Shown here in pieces: positions 43,626 to 50,512 of a stretch of 64,000 nucleotides of DNA. Location of the stretch: NCBI GenBank assembly GCA_947498355.1, contig CANMKA010000001.1:1-64000 (forward strand), given 5' to 3'. The position numbers and the translations under genes were made by a program. Under the pieces are notes generated by a model. The model made no database searches, was not told the origin of the DNA, and worked only from the letters and a program-made list of their open reading frames with translations. Source of the stretch: an uncultured Paraglaciecola sp. (GTDB lineage Bacteria; Pseudomonadota; Gammaproteobacteria; Enterobacterales; Alteromonadaceae). Each line of letters starts with the position of its first letter. Positions within the stretch are counted from its first letter, which is position 1.

Positions 43626-43654
43626 TTTACAGTCTACCAAAACCTCTCTAATAT
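43626..43654 (+). promoter_or_regulatory. Promoter of tRNA-Ser copy 1
   Basis: -35 TTTACA (43626-43631), 17-bp spacer, -10 TAATAT (43649-43654), then a GC-rich discriminator GCGCGTC as in stringently controlled stable-RNA promoters. The gene starts 15 nt downstream. Confidence 0.8.
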
Positions 43655-43668
43655 GCGCGTCTCAATTC

Positions 43669-43760
43669 GGAGAGGTGGCAGAGCTCGGTTTAATGCACCT
43701 GACTTGAAATCAGACGTAGGGTCAAACCTACCGGGGGTTCGAATCCCTCCCTCTCCGCCA
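43669..43760 (+). tRNA. tRNA-Ser (anticodon TGA), copy 1
   Basis: 92 nt including an encoded CCA. The acceptor stem GGAGAGG pairs with CCTCTCC. The anticodon loop CTTGAAA sits on a CTGA/TCAG stem, giving anticodon TGA (UCA codons). A long variable arm and a GGTTCGAATCC T-arm confirm a serine tRNA. It is near yccA, as serT is in E. coli. An identical copy with the same upstream promoter lies at 50421. Confidence 0.97.
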
Positions 43761-43763
43761 TAT

Positions 43764-43807
43764 AAATTAAAAAGCCCTAGCGTTGTTCGCTAGGGCTTTT
43801 TAATTTA
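43764..43807 (+). terminator. Terminator after tRNA-Ser copy 1
   Basis: A long near-perfect stem (AAATTAAAAAGCCCTAGCG / CGCTAGGGCTTTTTAATTT) with an embedded T run. This terminator differs from the one behind copy 2. Confidence 0.9.
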
Positions 43808-43829
43808 TATCGTTTAGGGTTGGGATGAG

Positions 43830-44190
43830 AGCCCCCGCGGTTCGACAAAATGTCTGGAACATTTTGCACCGCTGAAAGCGCCCGAAGGGTAAAATACAGG
43901 GATGTATTTTAGTTAATCCCTCCCTCTCCGCCATATTCAAGAAACCCGCACCTGTTGCGGGTTTTTTATTGCGTAAATTATATTGATGGAGTCAAACGGG
44001 AGGGTGGCTTTTTTATTAGAGTATGCCCGCGGTTCGACAAAAGTATCGGGAATACTTTTGCACATGCGAAGCATGGCTTATTGATAAATAGGCGGGGGCA
44101 GGGATAGTCCGAGTACTAATTGTCTGGAACATTTTGCACCGCTGAAAGCGCCCGAAGGGCGAATATCAGGGACGATATAGTGAATCCCTT
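43830..44190 (+). repeat. tRNA-tail hairpin repeats behind tRNA-Ser copy 1
   Basis: A short chimeric unit (about 43830-43933) and a longer unit (43934 to about 44190). The short unit ends with the last 19 nt of the tRNA at 43915-43933, followed by an AAACCCGCACCTGTTGCGGG terminator. Units are chains of small hairpins (AGTAT/ATACT, CATGC/GCATG, CTATT/AATAG, CGCT/AGCG, CCC-GAA-GGG, AAATAC/GTATTT) linked by repeated CGGTTCGACAAAA, TTTTGCAC and CAGGGA modules. The last unit breaks off inside the tRNA-like AATCCCT. The pattern resembles the rtT repeats behind E. coli tyrT. The function is unknown. Confidence 0.8.
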
Positions 44191-44335
44191 TGCAAAAGAT
44201 ACTAAGTTTTGTGCGTTAGTGAAACTTCATCAATGTTCGATAAAAAGTTGACTATTTGAAAGTCTAAGTACCGACTTAGCCCCTCATTTTAGCTAAAAGG
44301 TAAGATGCGTCAGTTACTTACACAAAGGCTTTAAA

Positions 44336-44407
44336 TCAAAAACTCAGACCCTGCTGATTCTTGTACATTTCATCTGCCACCATATTAAGGAAAGGTGATT
44401 TAGACAT
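44336..44407 (-). pseudogene. Truncated integron integrase (intI) N-terminal stub
   Basis: The minus-strand ATG at 44407, behind GAGATGG, encodes MSKSPFLNMVADEMY then diverges and stops after 23 residues. SPFL followed by a helix ending in Met is how IntI tyrosine recombinases begin; the expected YAKRT segment and the catalytic domain are missing. Orientation (divergent from the cassettes), position (just before the first cassette) and a LexA box directly upstream all match a functional intI layout. The peptide alone would be weak evidence because it is so short. Confidence 0.6.
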
Positions 44408-44422
44408 AACCATCTCATTTAG

Positions 44423-44438
44423 CTGTTTATTTATACAG
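44423..44438 (-). promoter_or_regulatory. LexA (SOS) box of the relic intI promoter
   Basis: CTGTTTATTTATACAG is a perfect CTGT-N8-ACAG LexA site. It overlaps a TATAAA-like -10 read on the minus strand, 15 nt before the ATG of the stub. SOS control of intI by such a box is established for integrons. Confidence 0.7.
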
Positions 44439-44587
44439 TTACAGTCTGATTCTATCCTAACAGCAAGTTTTTGGAAAAAATCCGTACTTCTGTTTTTGAT
44501 GATACTTTGAAATTATTAAACTCTAAGCTATACAAGCAGTTAAATATTGTGTTAGAAAAGCTATATGTACAAACACGGAAAGATTAA

Positions 44588-45073
44588 TTGGCGAAAGGCG
44601 GAATTTTTCCAGAGATTAATACTGTTAGTTGCCTTATGAATATTGTGCCATTAGTCGGATTGAAGAGTATTGAATTTGGTGATTCCAAAGAAAAAGCTAA
44701 TGAGCTATTTGGAACGTCTGATTTAATTGAAAATGAGTTAGGTCATGACGGTATTAGTTCCGAAGTTTGGAATTATCAAAATCAAGGAATACGATTGTAT
44801 TTCGATCCAGATTTAGAGTTTAGGTTATGGGAAATATCCGTAACCTCTGAAACTGCAAAACTAAATAGGATTAAACCAATTGGGTTTAAAGAGTCAGAGT
44901 TGTTAGCTCACTTTCCACGTATAGTGTTGGAAGTAAATGACGGTATATTTAAAGAGTACGTAGATCAATCCAATGAATTAGTGTTTTTCTTACGTAACAA
45001 TATAGGTAAACGTATAGATATATTTCTAAATTTAGATGATTACTTTAAAAGGTTTGGTGATGTCGGCAACTAA
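44588..45073 (+). CDS. Hypothetical protein, integron cassette 1
   Basis: Up to 161 residues from a TTG at 44588; an ATG at 44636 (MNIVPLVGLKSIEFGDSKEKA) is equally possible and gives 145. The soluble alpha/beta-type sequence opens with a pattern (PLVGLKSIEFGxS) seen in small immunity-like or hypothetical proteins, but I do not recognise a family. It has no signal peptide or membrane segment. The attC-like sequence right after its stop marks it as a gene cassette. Confidence 0.6.
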   Translation: MAKGGIFPEINTVSCLMNIVPLVGLKSIEFGDSKEKANELFGTSDLIENELGHDGISSEVWNYQNQGIRLYFDPDLEFRLWEISVTSETAKLNRIKPIGFKESELLAHFPRIVLEVNDGIFKEYVDQSNELVFFLRNNIGKRIDIFLNLDDYFKRFGDVGN

Positions 45074-45150
45074 CAAGTGCATCATGGTGGAAATTTTATT
45101 CGCTGATAAAGCGCTCCTAAAATCGCCATATGCAAGGCGGTATATTGCTA
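45067..45150 (+). other. attC-like site, degenerate, after cassette 1
   Basis: It starts with a CTAACAAG R-box at the end of the gene and ends GGCGGTATATTGC, where a normal site would read GGCGTTAT. The central GTT is therefore altered and the site may be dead. Two arms with partial symmetry lie between. Confidence 0.45.
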
Positions 45151-45160
45151 AAGGATTATC

Positions 45161-45562
45161 GTGAGTTACTCTAGGGTTGTGTTCTTTTCAGTAAGTCTAT
45201 TTTTATTGTTGGTTGCTATATCTGCAATAGCTACATTGATTGTTGGCGCTGAAGAATCAACTCAAAGCAAGTCATTCATTCTTACTCTCTACATCCTTGG
45301 TTTCCTAGCTTCATTACTTGTTTATTTTTACTTGGGCTATAAGCAGAAGATTAGCCCTTACAGACAAGCTGTATTAGTTGCCTCGGGCTATTGGTTTATA
45401 AATTTAGCTGTGGGTGGATTGCTATATATTTTCCTAGAAATCCCAATTGAGCCTATTTTATTTTTAGTTACAGCTTTGCTACATGTTATAGCTGTTTTAT
45501 TAGGTACTCTATTTGGCATTAAATTACGCCATTATAGAGAGTTTGGTATAAATGCAATATAA
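45161..45562 (+). CDS. Small membrane protein, integron cassette 2
   Basis: 133 residues starting with GTG after AAAGGATTATC. Four hydrophobic helices (about residues 6-28, 41-60, 69-90, 97-120) and a short basic end. I do not recognise a family. It is in the cassette array, and the leader AAAGGATTA is shared with the next cassette gene, which suggests translation signals typical of this array. Confidence 0.65.
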   Translation: MSYSRVVFFSVSLFLLLVAISAIATLIVGAEESTQSKSFILTLYILGFLASLLVYFYLGYKQKISPYRQAVLVASGYWFINLAVGGLLYIFLEIPIEPILFLVTALLHVIAVLLGTLFGIKLRHYREFGINAI

Positions 45563-45591
45563 TAATACTGTTATAAGCCAAAGGATTAGCA

Positions 45592-45876
45592 ATGAATGTT
45601 ATGTATATTTTTTTGGGTATTGCTCTCGTTCATTTTATTTGGGCTTTTATAAATACAATTTCTATTCATGAGTGTTTTTTTATTAGTAAACCTAAAAAAA
45701 TTGGTTTCCTCGTTCTAACTTGGATGATGCCAGTAATTGGCCCATTTATAGTTTATAAGTCTTTAAAGTACGCTGGTCAGCATCGTTCAATGTCAAACGG
45801 AGGCAGTGATAGCACTGGTGGCTACTATTCAGGTTCAGAATCATCTGGTTCAGACTGCGGCGGTGGTGGTGAGTAA
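45592..45876 (+). CDS. Small membrane protein with Gly/Ser-rich tail, integron cassette
   Basis: 94 residues: two hydrophobic helices (about 4-24 and 33-56; the second, FLVLTWMMPVIGPFIVYK, resembles the N-terminal helix pair of cardiolipin-synthase-like proteins) and a Gly/Ser-rich tail that ends CGGGGE. It starts 21 nt after a GTTATAAGCC sequence that looks like a cassette junction, but no full attC separates it from the gene before. A clear attC follows. The function is unknown. Confidence 0.65.
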   Translation: MNVMYIFLGIALVHFIWAFINTISIHECFFISKPKKIGFLVLTWMMPVIGPFIVYKSLKYAGQHRSMSNGGSDSTGGYYSGSESSGSDCGGGGE

Positions 45877-45878
45877 TT

Positions 45879-45968
45879 GGCTTATAACAAGTTTATTAAA
45901 TTTCGTTACGGCCAAACAACGGCCTTCACTGGACGCGCAAAAAACGCGCGCCATTTATAAAAAGCGTT
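45879..45968 (+). other. attC site interrupted by a 167-bp element
   Basis: It begins GGCTTATAACAAG, has inverted arms (ACGGCC / GGCC and GCGCG / CGCGC) and ends AAAAAGCGTT. The rest of the core (GTTAGCAC) is found after the element at 46136, so removing the insertion restores a standard GCGTTAGC end. Confidence 0.75.
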
Positions 45969-46135
45969 GAGGCTGTAGAAAAAGGTCAGAGGCAAAAAAC
46001 AGTGGCGTTCTACGTAAAATATTTTTGTTGTTTAATGGTTAAACCTATCCAGATTTCACGTAGCGGCGCATTTTTATGGTTAAATCAGGCTAATTTTCAT
46101 GTCAAATTTTAAGGTGAAGGTTTTTCTACAGCCTC
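45969..46135. mobile_element. 167-bp inverted-repeat element (MITE-like) in attC, copy 1
   Basis: The ends are inverted repeats (GAGGCTGTAGAAAAA and TTTTTCTACAGCCTC). The insert is flanked by GTT on both sides, which fits a 3-bp target duplication. It encodes nothing. Internal inverted arms CTACGT / ACGTAG suggest more structure. Copy 2 at 47188 differs by one base in 167. No transposase relative is in the window. Confidence 0.8.
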
Positions 46136-46146
46136 GTTAGCACTCA

Positions 46147-46539
46147 ATGAAGATGGAAGAGCATTCACCGTATCAAAACCGTCTAAAACGGAACCCAGAT
46201 TTCATAGTCGAGTATGAATTTGATCCATGCGATGAATTAAAATCATCCAAGCCAGGGCAAGGAATGAGAGTAGATTTTCTGTACGAAGGTGACAACCCTT
46301 CTATTGAAGGCGTTCATATGATTTGGCCAGAGTTGTTGGATGGAGTTGGTGAAGTAATAAAAGACAAAACACCAGGAAAAATAGCCACTTGCGGTAAAGC
46401 TAATATGTGGGTAGTCGATGAATCACGCAGGCCATATCATGCGAACCGTTTAAAAATTGGCACAAAAGGTTATTGGGTACGTGGTTCCCTTCGCTTAGCA
46501 AATGTTACAGTCACAGAAATAGGTAGCCTAAAGTGCTAA
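46147..46539 (+). CDS. Hypothetical protein, integron cassette
   Basis: 130 residues, soluble, no signal peptide. It has a DFLYEGDNPSIEGVHMIWPELLD segment and a C-terminal beta-rich stretch (RPYHANRLKIGTKGYWVRGS). This looks like a small hypothetical family known from cassettes, but I cannot name it. It starts 8 nt after the restored attC core and is followed at once by a textbook attC, so it is a single-gene cassette. Confidence 0.65.
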   Translation: MKMEEHSPYQNRLKRNPDFIVEYEFDPCDELKSSKPGQGMRVDFLYEGDNPSIEGVHMIWPELLDGVGEVIKDKTPGKIATCGKANMWVVDESRRPYHANRLKIGTKGYWVRGSLRLANVTVTEIGSLKC

Positions 46540-46612
46540 CAAGGCCATTAAAAATCGCGCTTTCAGCGCTGGACTCGCAACAAGTTGCTCGCCTTTTATG
46601 GCGGCGTTTATG
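46535..46612 (+). other. attC site, well formed
   Basis: It begins GCTAACAAGGCC at the stop codon of the gene, holds CGCGCTTTCAGCGCTGGAC and GCAACAAGTTGC arms, and ends GGCGGCGTTTAT. This is the canonical layout of cassette recombination sites in marine gammaproteobacteria. Confidence 0.85.
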
Positions 46613-46623
46613 AGAATTAAATC

Positions 46624-47079
46624 GTGCAATTAGTCGAGAACCAGCCTGAATACCTTGATGATTTTATTCGCTTAAATGAAGAGTGGATTAGTAGCTATTT
46701 CGAAATCGAAGAAGTCGATAAATTACTAGCTGCAAACCCGTACAAAATTATTGAAAATGGTGGCTATATATTTACCGCTACTTCAAATGGCAAGGCTGTT
46801 GGTGTTTGTGCATTATTCAAAGAAAGCGATGATATTTTTGAGTTGGCTCGCATGGCTGTTTCACCCAATGAGCAAGGTAAAGGTATCGGCAATATATTAA
46901 TTCAAACTTGCTTAACAAAACTAAAAACTATTGCTGCAAAAAAAGTCTATTTGGTTTCAAATACAAAACTTGAATCGGCTATTAATCTATATAAAAAGCA
47001 CGGTTTTATTACAAAATCTCTTGGTCAACATCCTGTGTATTCAAGAGCCAATATAGTAATGGAGCAATTTATCTCATAA
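46624..47079 (+). CDS. GNAT-family N-acetyltransferase, integron cassette
   Basis: 151 residues. The acetyl-CoA loop motif A is seen as ELARMAVSPNEQGKGIGNILIQTCL (about residues 78-102), with the C-terminal NLYKKHGFITKSLG typical of GNATs. The substrate is unknown; no link to a drug-resistance family is visible. It starts with GTG right after the attC of the previous cassette and is followed by another attC. Confidence 0.82.
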   Translation: MQLVENQPEYLDDFIRLNEEWISSYFEIEEVDKLLAANPYKIIENGGYIFTATSNGKAVGVCALFKESDDIFELARMAVSPNEQGKGIGNILIQTCLTKLKTIAAKKVYLVSNTKLESAINLYKKHGFITKSLGQHPVYSRANIVMEQFIS

Positions 47080-47187
47080 CAACCGCTGTAGTTAGTTCAC
47101 TGCGTTAGCAGGGACAAATTCTCGCTGGCTCCCATCGCTAAGCTTGGTATTATAACCAGCAACAATTTGCCCCATAGGCGAAACGTT
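47073..47187 (+). other. Long attC site interrupted by a 167-bp element
   Basis: It starts CTCATAACAACC and ends CATAGGCGAAACGTT. The core continues as GTTAGGC after the element at 47355, so the uninterrupted site ended CGTTAGGC, a perfect GTTRRRY core. Long inverted arms lie between. Confidence 0.75.
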
Positions 47188-47354
47188 GAGGCTGTAGAAA
47201 AAGGTCAGAGGCAAAAAACAGTGGCGTTCTACGTAAAATATTTTTGTTGTTTAATGGTTAAACCTATCCAGATTTCACGTAGCTGCGCATTTTTATGGTT
47301 AAATCAGGCTAATTTTCATGTCAAATTTTAAGGTGAAGGTTTTTCTACAGCCTC
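47188..47354. mobile_element. 167-bp inverted-repeat element (MITE-like) in attC, copy 2
   Basis: Identical to copy 1 except one base, with the same 15-nt terminal inverted repeats and the same GTT on both flanks. It sits at the equivalent base of a different attC. Confidence 0.8.
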
Positions 47355-47429
47355 GTTAGGCAATAGGAAAATCGGCGTTCTTAAAAAAAAAGAAAGTCGG
47401 TTTCGTAGAATTCGTAAGAGGGAGTAGTA

Positions 47430-47756
47430 ATGAAAAAAATTCACATCGCATTATCAACATCCGACATTAATGGCAGTATCGAAGATTATTCAAAGAGAAT
47501 GGCTTGTGAACCGGTTGTGGTAGTACCAAACCAATATGCTTTGTGGCGAACCGAGTCAGTGAATCTGTCCATTCGCCAAGATAATAGCGTTCCAAGTGGC
47601 CAGCTACGGCATCTTGGTTGGGAAGAGCCAGGAGTTTCTAGTTTTACCGAAAGTGTGGATGTAAATGGTATCACTTGGGAGTCGTTTACCGCTGAACAGC
47701 AAGCTGACGAAATCAATGAATTCTGGCCAGAGTCAAAGTATTCAGTAAGTTCTTAA
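47430..47756 (+). CDS. Glyoxalase/VOC-like hypothetical protein, integron cassette
   Basis: 108 residues. The start KKIHIALSTSDINGSIEDYSKRMACEPVVV has the beta-alpha-beta pattern of a vicinal-oxygen-chelate half-domain, then ALWRTESVNLSIRQD and LRHLGWEEPG. Similar small proteins occur in other genomes as hypotheticals. It could be a lone VOC half that dimerises. The ATG lies behind AGAGGGAGTAG. An attC follows. Confidence 0.6.
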   Translation: MKKIHIALSTSDINGSIEDYSKRMACEPVVVVPNQYALWRTESVNLSIRQDNSVPSGQLRHLGWEEPGVSSFTESVDVNGITWESFTAEQQADEINEFWPESKYSVSS

Positions 47757-47769
47757 AAGTGGGGTTCTG

Positions 47770-47825
47770 TTCTTAACAAATAAGGATAGGTGTCGCGTGG
47801 CCGACACCTTATCTGGGTGTTGAAT
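47770..47825 (+). other. attC site, short type
   Basis: It starts TTCTTAACAAATAAGG and carries GGTGTCG / CGACACC arms. It ends GTTGAAT (47819-47825), an exact GTTRRRY core. It is closely related to the site at 51541. This is the last recognisable site of the first cassette cluster. Confidence 0.75.
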
Positions 47826-48003
47826 AAGTTCGAAGGTGTGATGTCTACTTTATAGTAGGGTAAGCAGACTAAGTGGTGAGGATGGCGCTTTTATTAGGGA
47901 GTTATGTGGCTTGCGATTTACTGCTACCAGCCACACAATGCCCTGAGCGTCCTTTACACTGTTCTGGCTTTACCTCTACCTTTTTGCTCTTTGGTTCAAT
48001 TAC

Positions 48004-48681
48004 TTAGACTACAGTTGGCTGGTTGTGCAGCGCATAATTGGCTTGGATGCGTATTTGATGCTCAAGGTCTGCCGGTAATTTAAGGCCTTGGGCAAGTTTA
48101 ACCAAATATTGCTTTTCTTCATCTGTGTCTATGTCTATAGCTAAACAAGAGGCTAGATAGACCTCGGTGCGCTGTTCGAGTGATTGAGCACCATGAATTA
48201 ACTCTTGCATGTAGATTGGTTTGCGTAGCCAATCAAAAACTAAACCTTTCATTTGGTGGTCTAGTTCCATTTTTTCTACTGCATTAAAAATGTTGTCTTG
48301 TTCTTTTTGATCTATGTGCCCGTCGGATTTAGCTGCGGCAATCATGGCTTTAATCAAGGTCATCTGAAATTCGTCGGATTGCAAAGACGCATTGATTGTC
48401 GAGGTTTCAAAAGACTGATCGGGGGAGTCTTGAGGGACTTGCTGCCCGTTATTACGCTGCCAGTTTCTGTAAGCCTTGTAAGCTATTCCGCCAATTAGGG
48501 CTGTGCCGCCGACGACTGCGGCTTTACCCGCAAACTTTCTTGCTGATTTATTGCCAGCAAGCAAACCCATCACGCCTCCAGCTGCAGAGCCTGCCAGTAT
48601 ACCCGAGCCCATACCTTTGGAAGAACTCGATGAAGGGGTGCGACTGCCAGTAAATTGGTTTAATAAATTTTGAAAATTCAT
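48004..48681 (-). CDS. DUF533/TerB-like inner-membrane protein
   Basis: 225 residues: MNFQNLLNQFTG start, a Gly-rich low-complexity segment (GSGILAGSAAGGVMGLLAGNKSARK) with one hydrophobic stretch near 45-65, then a TerB-like helical domain (MIAAAKSDGHIDQKEQDNIF). It matches the DUF533 (YebE) pattern. The role is unknown; E. coli YebE is linked to envelope stress. It is chromosomal in style and not bounded by attC. Confidence 0.82.
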   Translation of the reverse strand: MNFQNLLNQFTGSRTPSSSSSKGMGSGILAGSAAGGVMGLLAGNKSARKFAGKAAVVGGTALIGGIAYKAYRNWQRNNGQQVPQDSPDQSFETSTINASLQSDEFQMTLIKAMIAAAKSDGHIDQKEQDNIFNAVEKMELDHQMKGLVFDWLRKPIYMQELIHGAQSLEQRTEVYLASCLAIDIDTDEEKQYLVKLAQGLKLPADLEHQIRIQANYALHNQPTVV

Positions 48682-48808
48682 AGTATTGCCCTCGTTGACA
48701 TCAAACGTACTAGCTAAGATTACACTTGAGTAATTACCAAAAAAAAGTCGAGTTTTAAGGCGTTATATATCGAATAAATCGATGCATTTAACGGGTTATT
48801 AGATCGCA

Positions 48809-49711
48809 TTAAACAAATAATGAATTTCGAGCGTTGTCACAAATGGCTGATACCGCTGGATGCTTTACTTTTCTTTCCGCCGAAATTGCAAAGAACTTTT
48901 GAGTGACATCGTGGGTTTCACCAATAATTTCTACGCCAAAATTCTTACAAACCTCTTCGGCGATAATCGTAGGCATGAAAAAGATCCCGAGGCCCGCTTG
49001 CCCAAAAGATTTCATCAATGCACTATCATCGAACTGACCTTTAATTAGCGGATAGATCTGTTGGTCAGCAAGCCAATAGTCAATCTGTTGGCGTATCGCA
49101 TATTGTTTGGTTGGCATCAGTATAGGTGCGTGATGTAAAGAGTGGGGGAAGTTCTTCGCATACTTACTAGCCAATGCTGGCGCAGCAAAAAAGGTTAGAC
49201 CACTCTCACCAAGCTTGTGATTGTATGCTTTGATACTCAAGGCTCCGGTTAAGGGCGTATCACTTAATACTAAATCTACTTTATGAATGGCTAAGTCTGC
49301 GAGTAACATATCAACAGGCCCTTCAAGGCTGGTCAATGCGATGTCTTGGCTAATTTGCAACCCAGGCTCAATTATCTTTTGCACTATGGTTTTGGGTAAG
49401 GTGCTGGCTGCGCCGACAATAAACTCAGAAGGACCAACATTAGGCACGCCCCTTAATACATCACTGAGCTCTCTGCCTAAATCAAAAATTTCGTCAGCAT
49501 AACTTAATACCACGCGTCCGGTTTCGGTTAATTTAAGCCCTCTTCCTTGCCTCTCAAATAGTCTGTTATTTAAGCTCGCTTCGAGCAAAGACAACTGCCC
49601 ACTGATAGTTTGCGGCGTAATATGTAACTTTTCACTGGCCTTGGCTATGCTGCCTTCATTTGCCACCACCCAAAAGTATCTAAGGTGTTTAAAATTTATT
49701 GAGGTGTACAT
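48809..49711 (-). CDS. LysR-family transcriptional regulator, NhaR-like
   Basis: 300 residues with the N-terminal helix-turn-helix INFKHLRYFWVVANEGSIAKASEKLHITPQTISGQLSLLE, which has the YFW and TPQTISGQ signature of NhaR, then an effector domain. In E. coli NhaR activates the Na+/H+ antiporter gene nhaA; no antiporter is nearby. The start at 49711 has GGAG 5 nt upstream. It is divergent from the hpf-like gene and may control it. Confidence 0.8.
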   Translation of the reverse strand: MYTSINFKHLRYFWVVANEGSIAKASEKLHITPQTISGQLSLLEASLNNRLFERQGRGLKLTETGRVVLSYADEIFDLGRELSDVLRGVPNVGPSEFIVGAASTLPKTIVQKIIEPGLQISQDIALTSLEGPVDMLLADLAIHKVDLVLSDTPLTGALSIKAYNHKLGESGLTFFAAPALASKYAKNFPHSLHHAPILMPTKQYAIRQQIDYWLADQQIYPLIKGQFDDSALMKSFGQAGLGIFFMPTIIAEEVCKNFGVEIIGETHDVTQKFFAISAERKVKHPAVSAICDNARNSLFV

Positions 49712-49888
49712 GCAGGCTCCTAATTGGCGGATTCTAAACTTCGAATAAATCGACGTTTTCACATGCAATTAAACGAGTTTTTCTATGATTTGGATCTTGA
49801 TAGTGTAAATGGTGTGTGAGGAAACCTTGTCTACTCCGGTCATTAGTTAGTGACAGCAAGTAACAACATTAAACTACGAGGAATGATT

Positions 49889-50227
49889 ATGATTATTGAT
49901 ATTCAGTCGAGACACTTTAAGTTAACTGCCGCACTTCGTGCCCACGTCGAATCTAAATTACGATTAAACCTAGGGCGATACGATACTAATATAAGCCGAG
50001 TCGAAGTTAGCTTGTTCGATGTGAATGGCCCCAAGGGTGGGGAAGATATGTGTTGTAAAACGGTCATTAGGCTAAAGGGTATGCCAACGGTAGTGGTTGA
50101 ACATACAACAATAGATATGTACGACGCAGTCAATAAGTGTCTGCATAAAGCCAAACGCACAGTCAAACGTAATGTACGTTTAAGTTCGTGGAAAACAGGA
50201 CCTAATCTCGCTTTAGCAGCGCAATAG
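49889..50227 (+). CDS. HPF/RaiA-family ribosome-associated protein
   Basis: 112 residues. MIIDIQSRHFKLTAALRAHVESKL at the start and VVVEHTTIDMYDAVNKCLHKAKRTVKRN near the end follow the pattern of hibernation-promoting factors, though with extra changes (VNGPKGGEDMCCKTVIRL) compared with classic Hpf. It may silence ribosomes during stress. The ATG at 49889 has GAGG 7 nt upstream; ATG 49883 is too close. Confidence 0.82.
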   Translation: MIIDIQSRHFKLTAALRAHVESKLRLNLGRYDTNISRVEVSLFDVNGPKGGEDMCCKTVIRLKGMPTVVVEHTTIDMYDAVNKCLHKAKRTVKRNVRLSSWKTGPNLALAAQ

Positions 50228-50377
50228 GCCAGGTATCCTTAGTCGAACTCTTCCGCAAAATTTTTAATTCTCCATGCAAAAGGTACAAGGATGTACAATT
50301 TTAACGCCTGACATGACCATCAATTAGACAGTTAGTGTAAAATTAAAGCAATCAGAATACTATTTTTAGATTCACTC

Positions 50378-50406
50378 TTTACAACCCATTAAAACCTCTC
50401 TAATAT
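50378..50406 (+). promoter_or_regulatory. Promoter of tRNA-Ser copy 2
   Basis: TTTACA, 17 bp, TAATAT, GCGCGTC discriminator: the same elements and spacing as copy 1. The DNA is identical from ACCTCTC onwards but differs between the -35 and that point. Confidence 0.8.
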
Positions 50407-50420
50407 GCGCGTCTCAATTC

Positions 50421-50512
50421 GGAGAGGTGGCAGAGCTCGGTTTAATGCACCTGACTTGAAATCAGACGTAGGGTCAAACCTACCGGGGGTTCGAATCCCT
50501 CCCTCTCCGCCA
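50421..50512 (+). tRNA. tRNA-Ser (anticodon TGA), copy 2
   Basis: 92 nt, identical to copy 1 at 43669 including CCA. It is downstream of the hpf-like gene and has its own promoter. Unlike copy 1 it runs directly into the CATATTCAAGAAACCCGC tail and terminator that all tail units share, so this copy probably gave rise to the repeated tail. Confidence 0.97.

Larger units (their letters stand above)
44191..44587. other. Relic integron platform between tRNA tail and first cassette
   Basis: About 400 bp of AT-rich DNA without an intact gene. It holds the integrase-like stub and LexA box listed below. The segment 44440-44560 is where an attI site and a cassette promoter would be expected; the GTTAGAA at 44551 could be the attI/cassette junction, but I cannot prove it. 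Confidence 0.45.
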
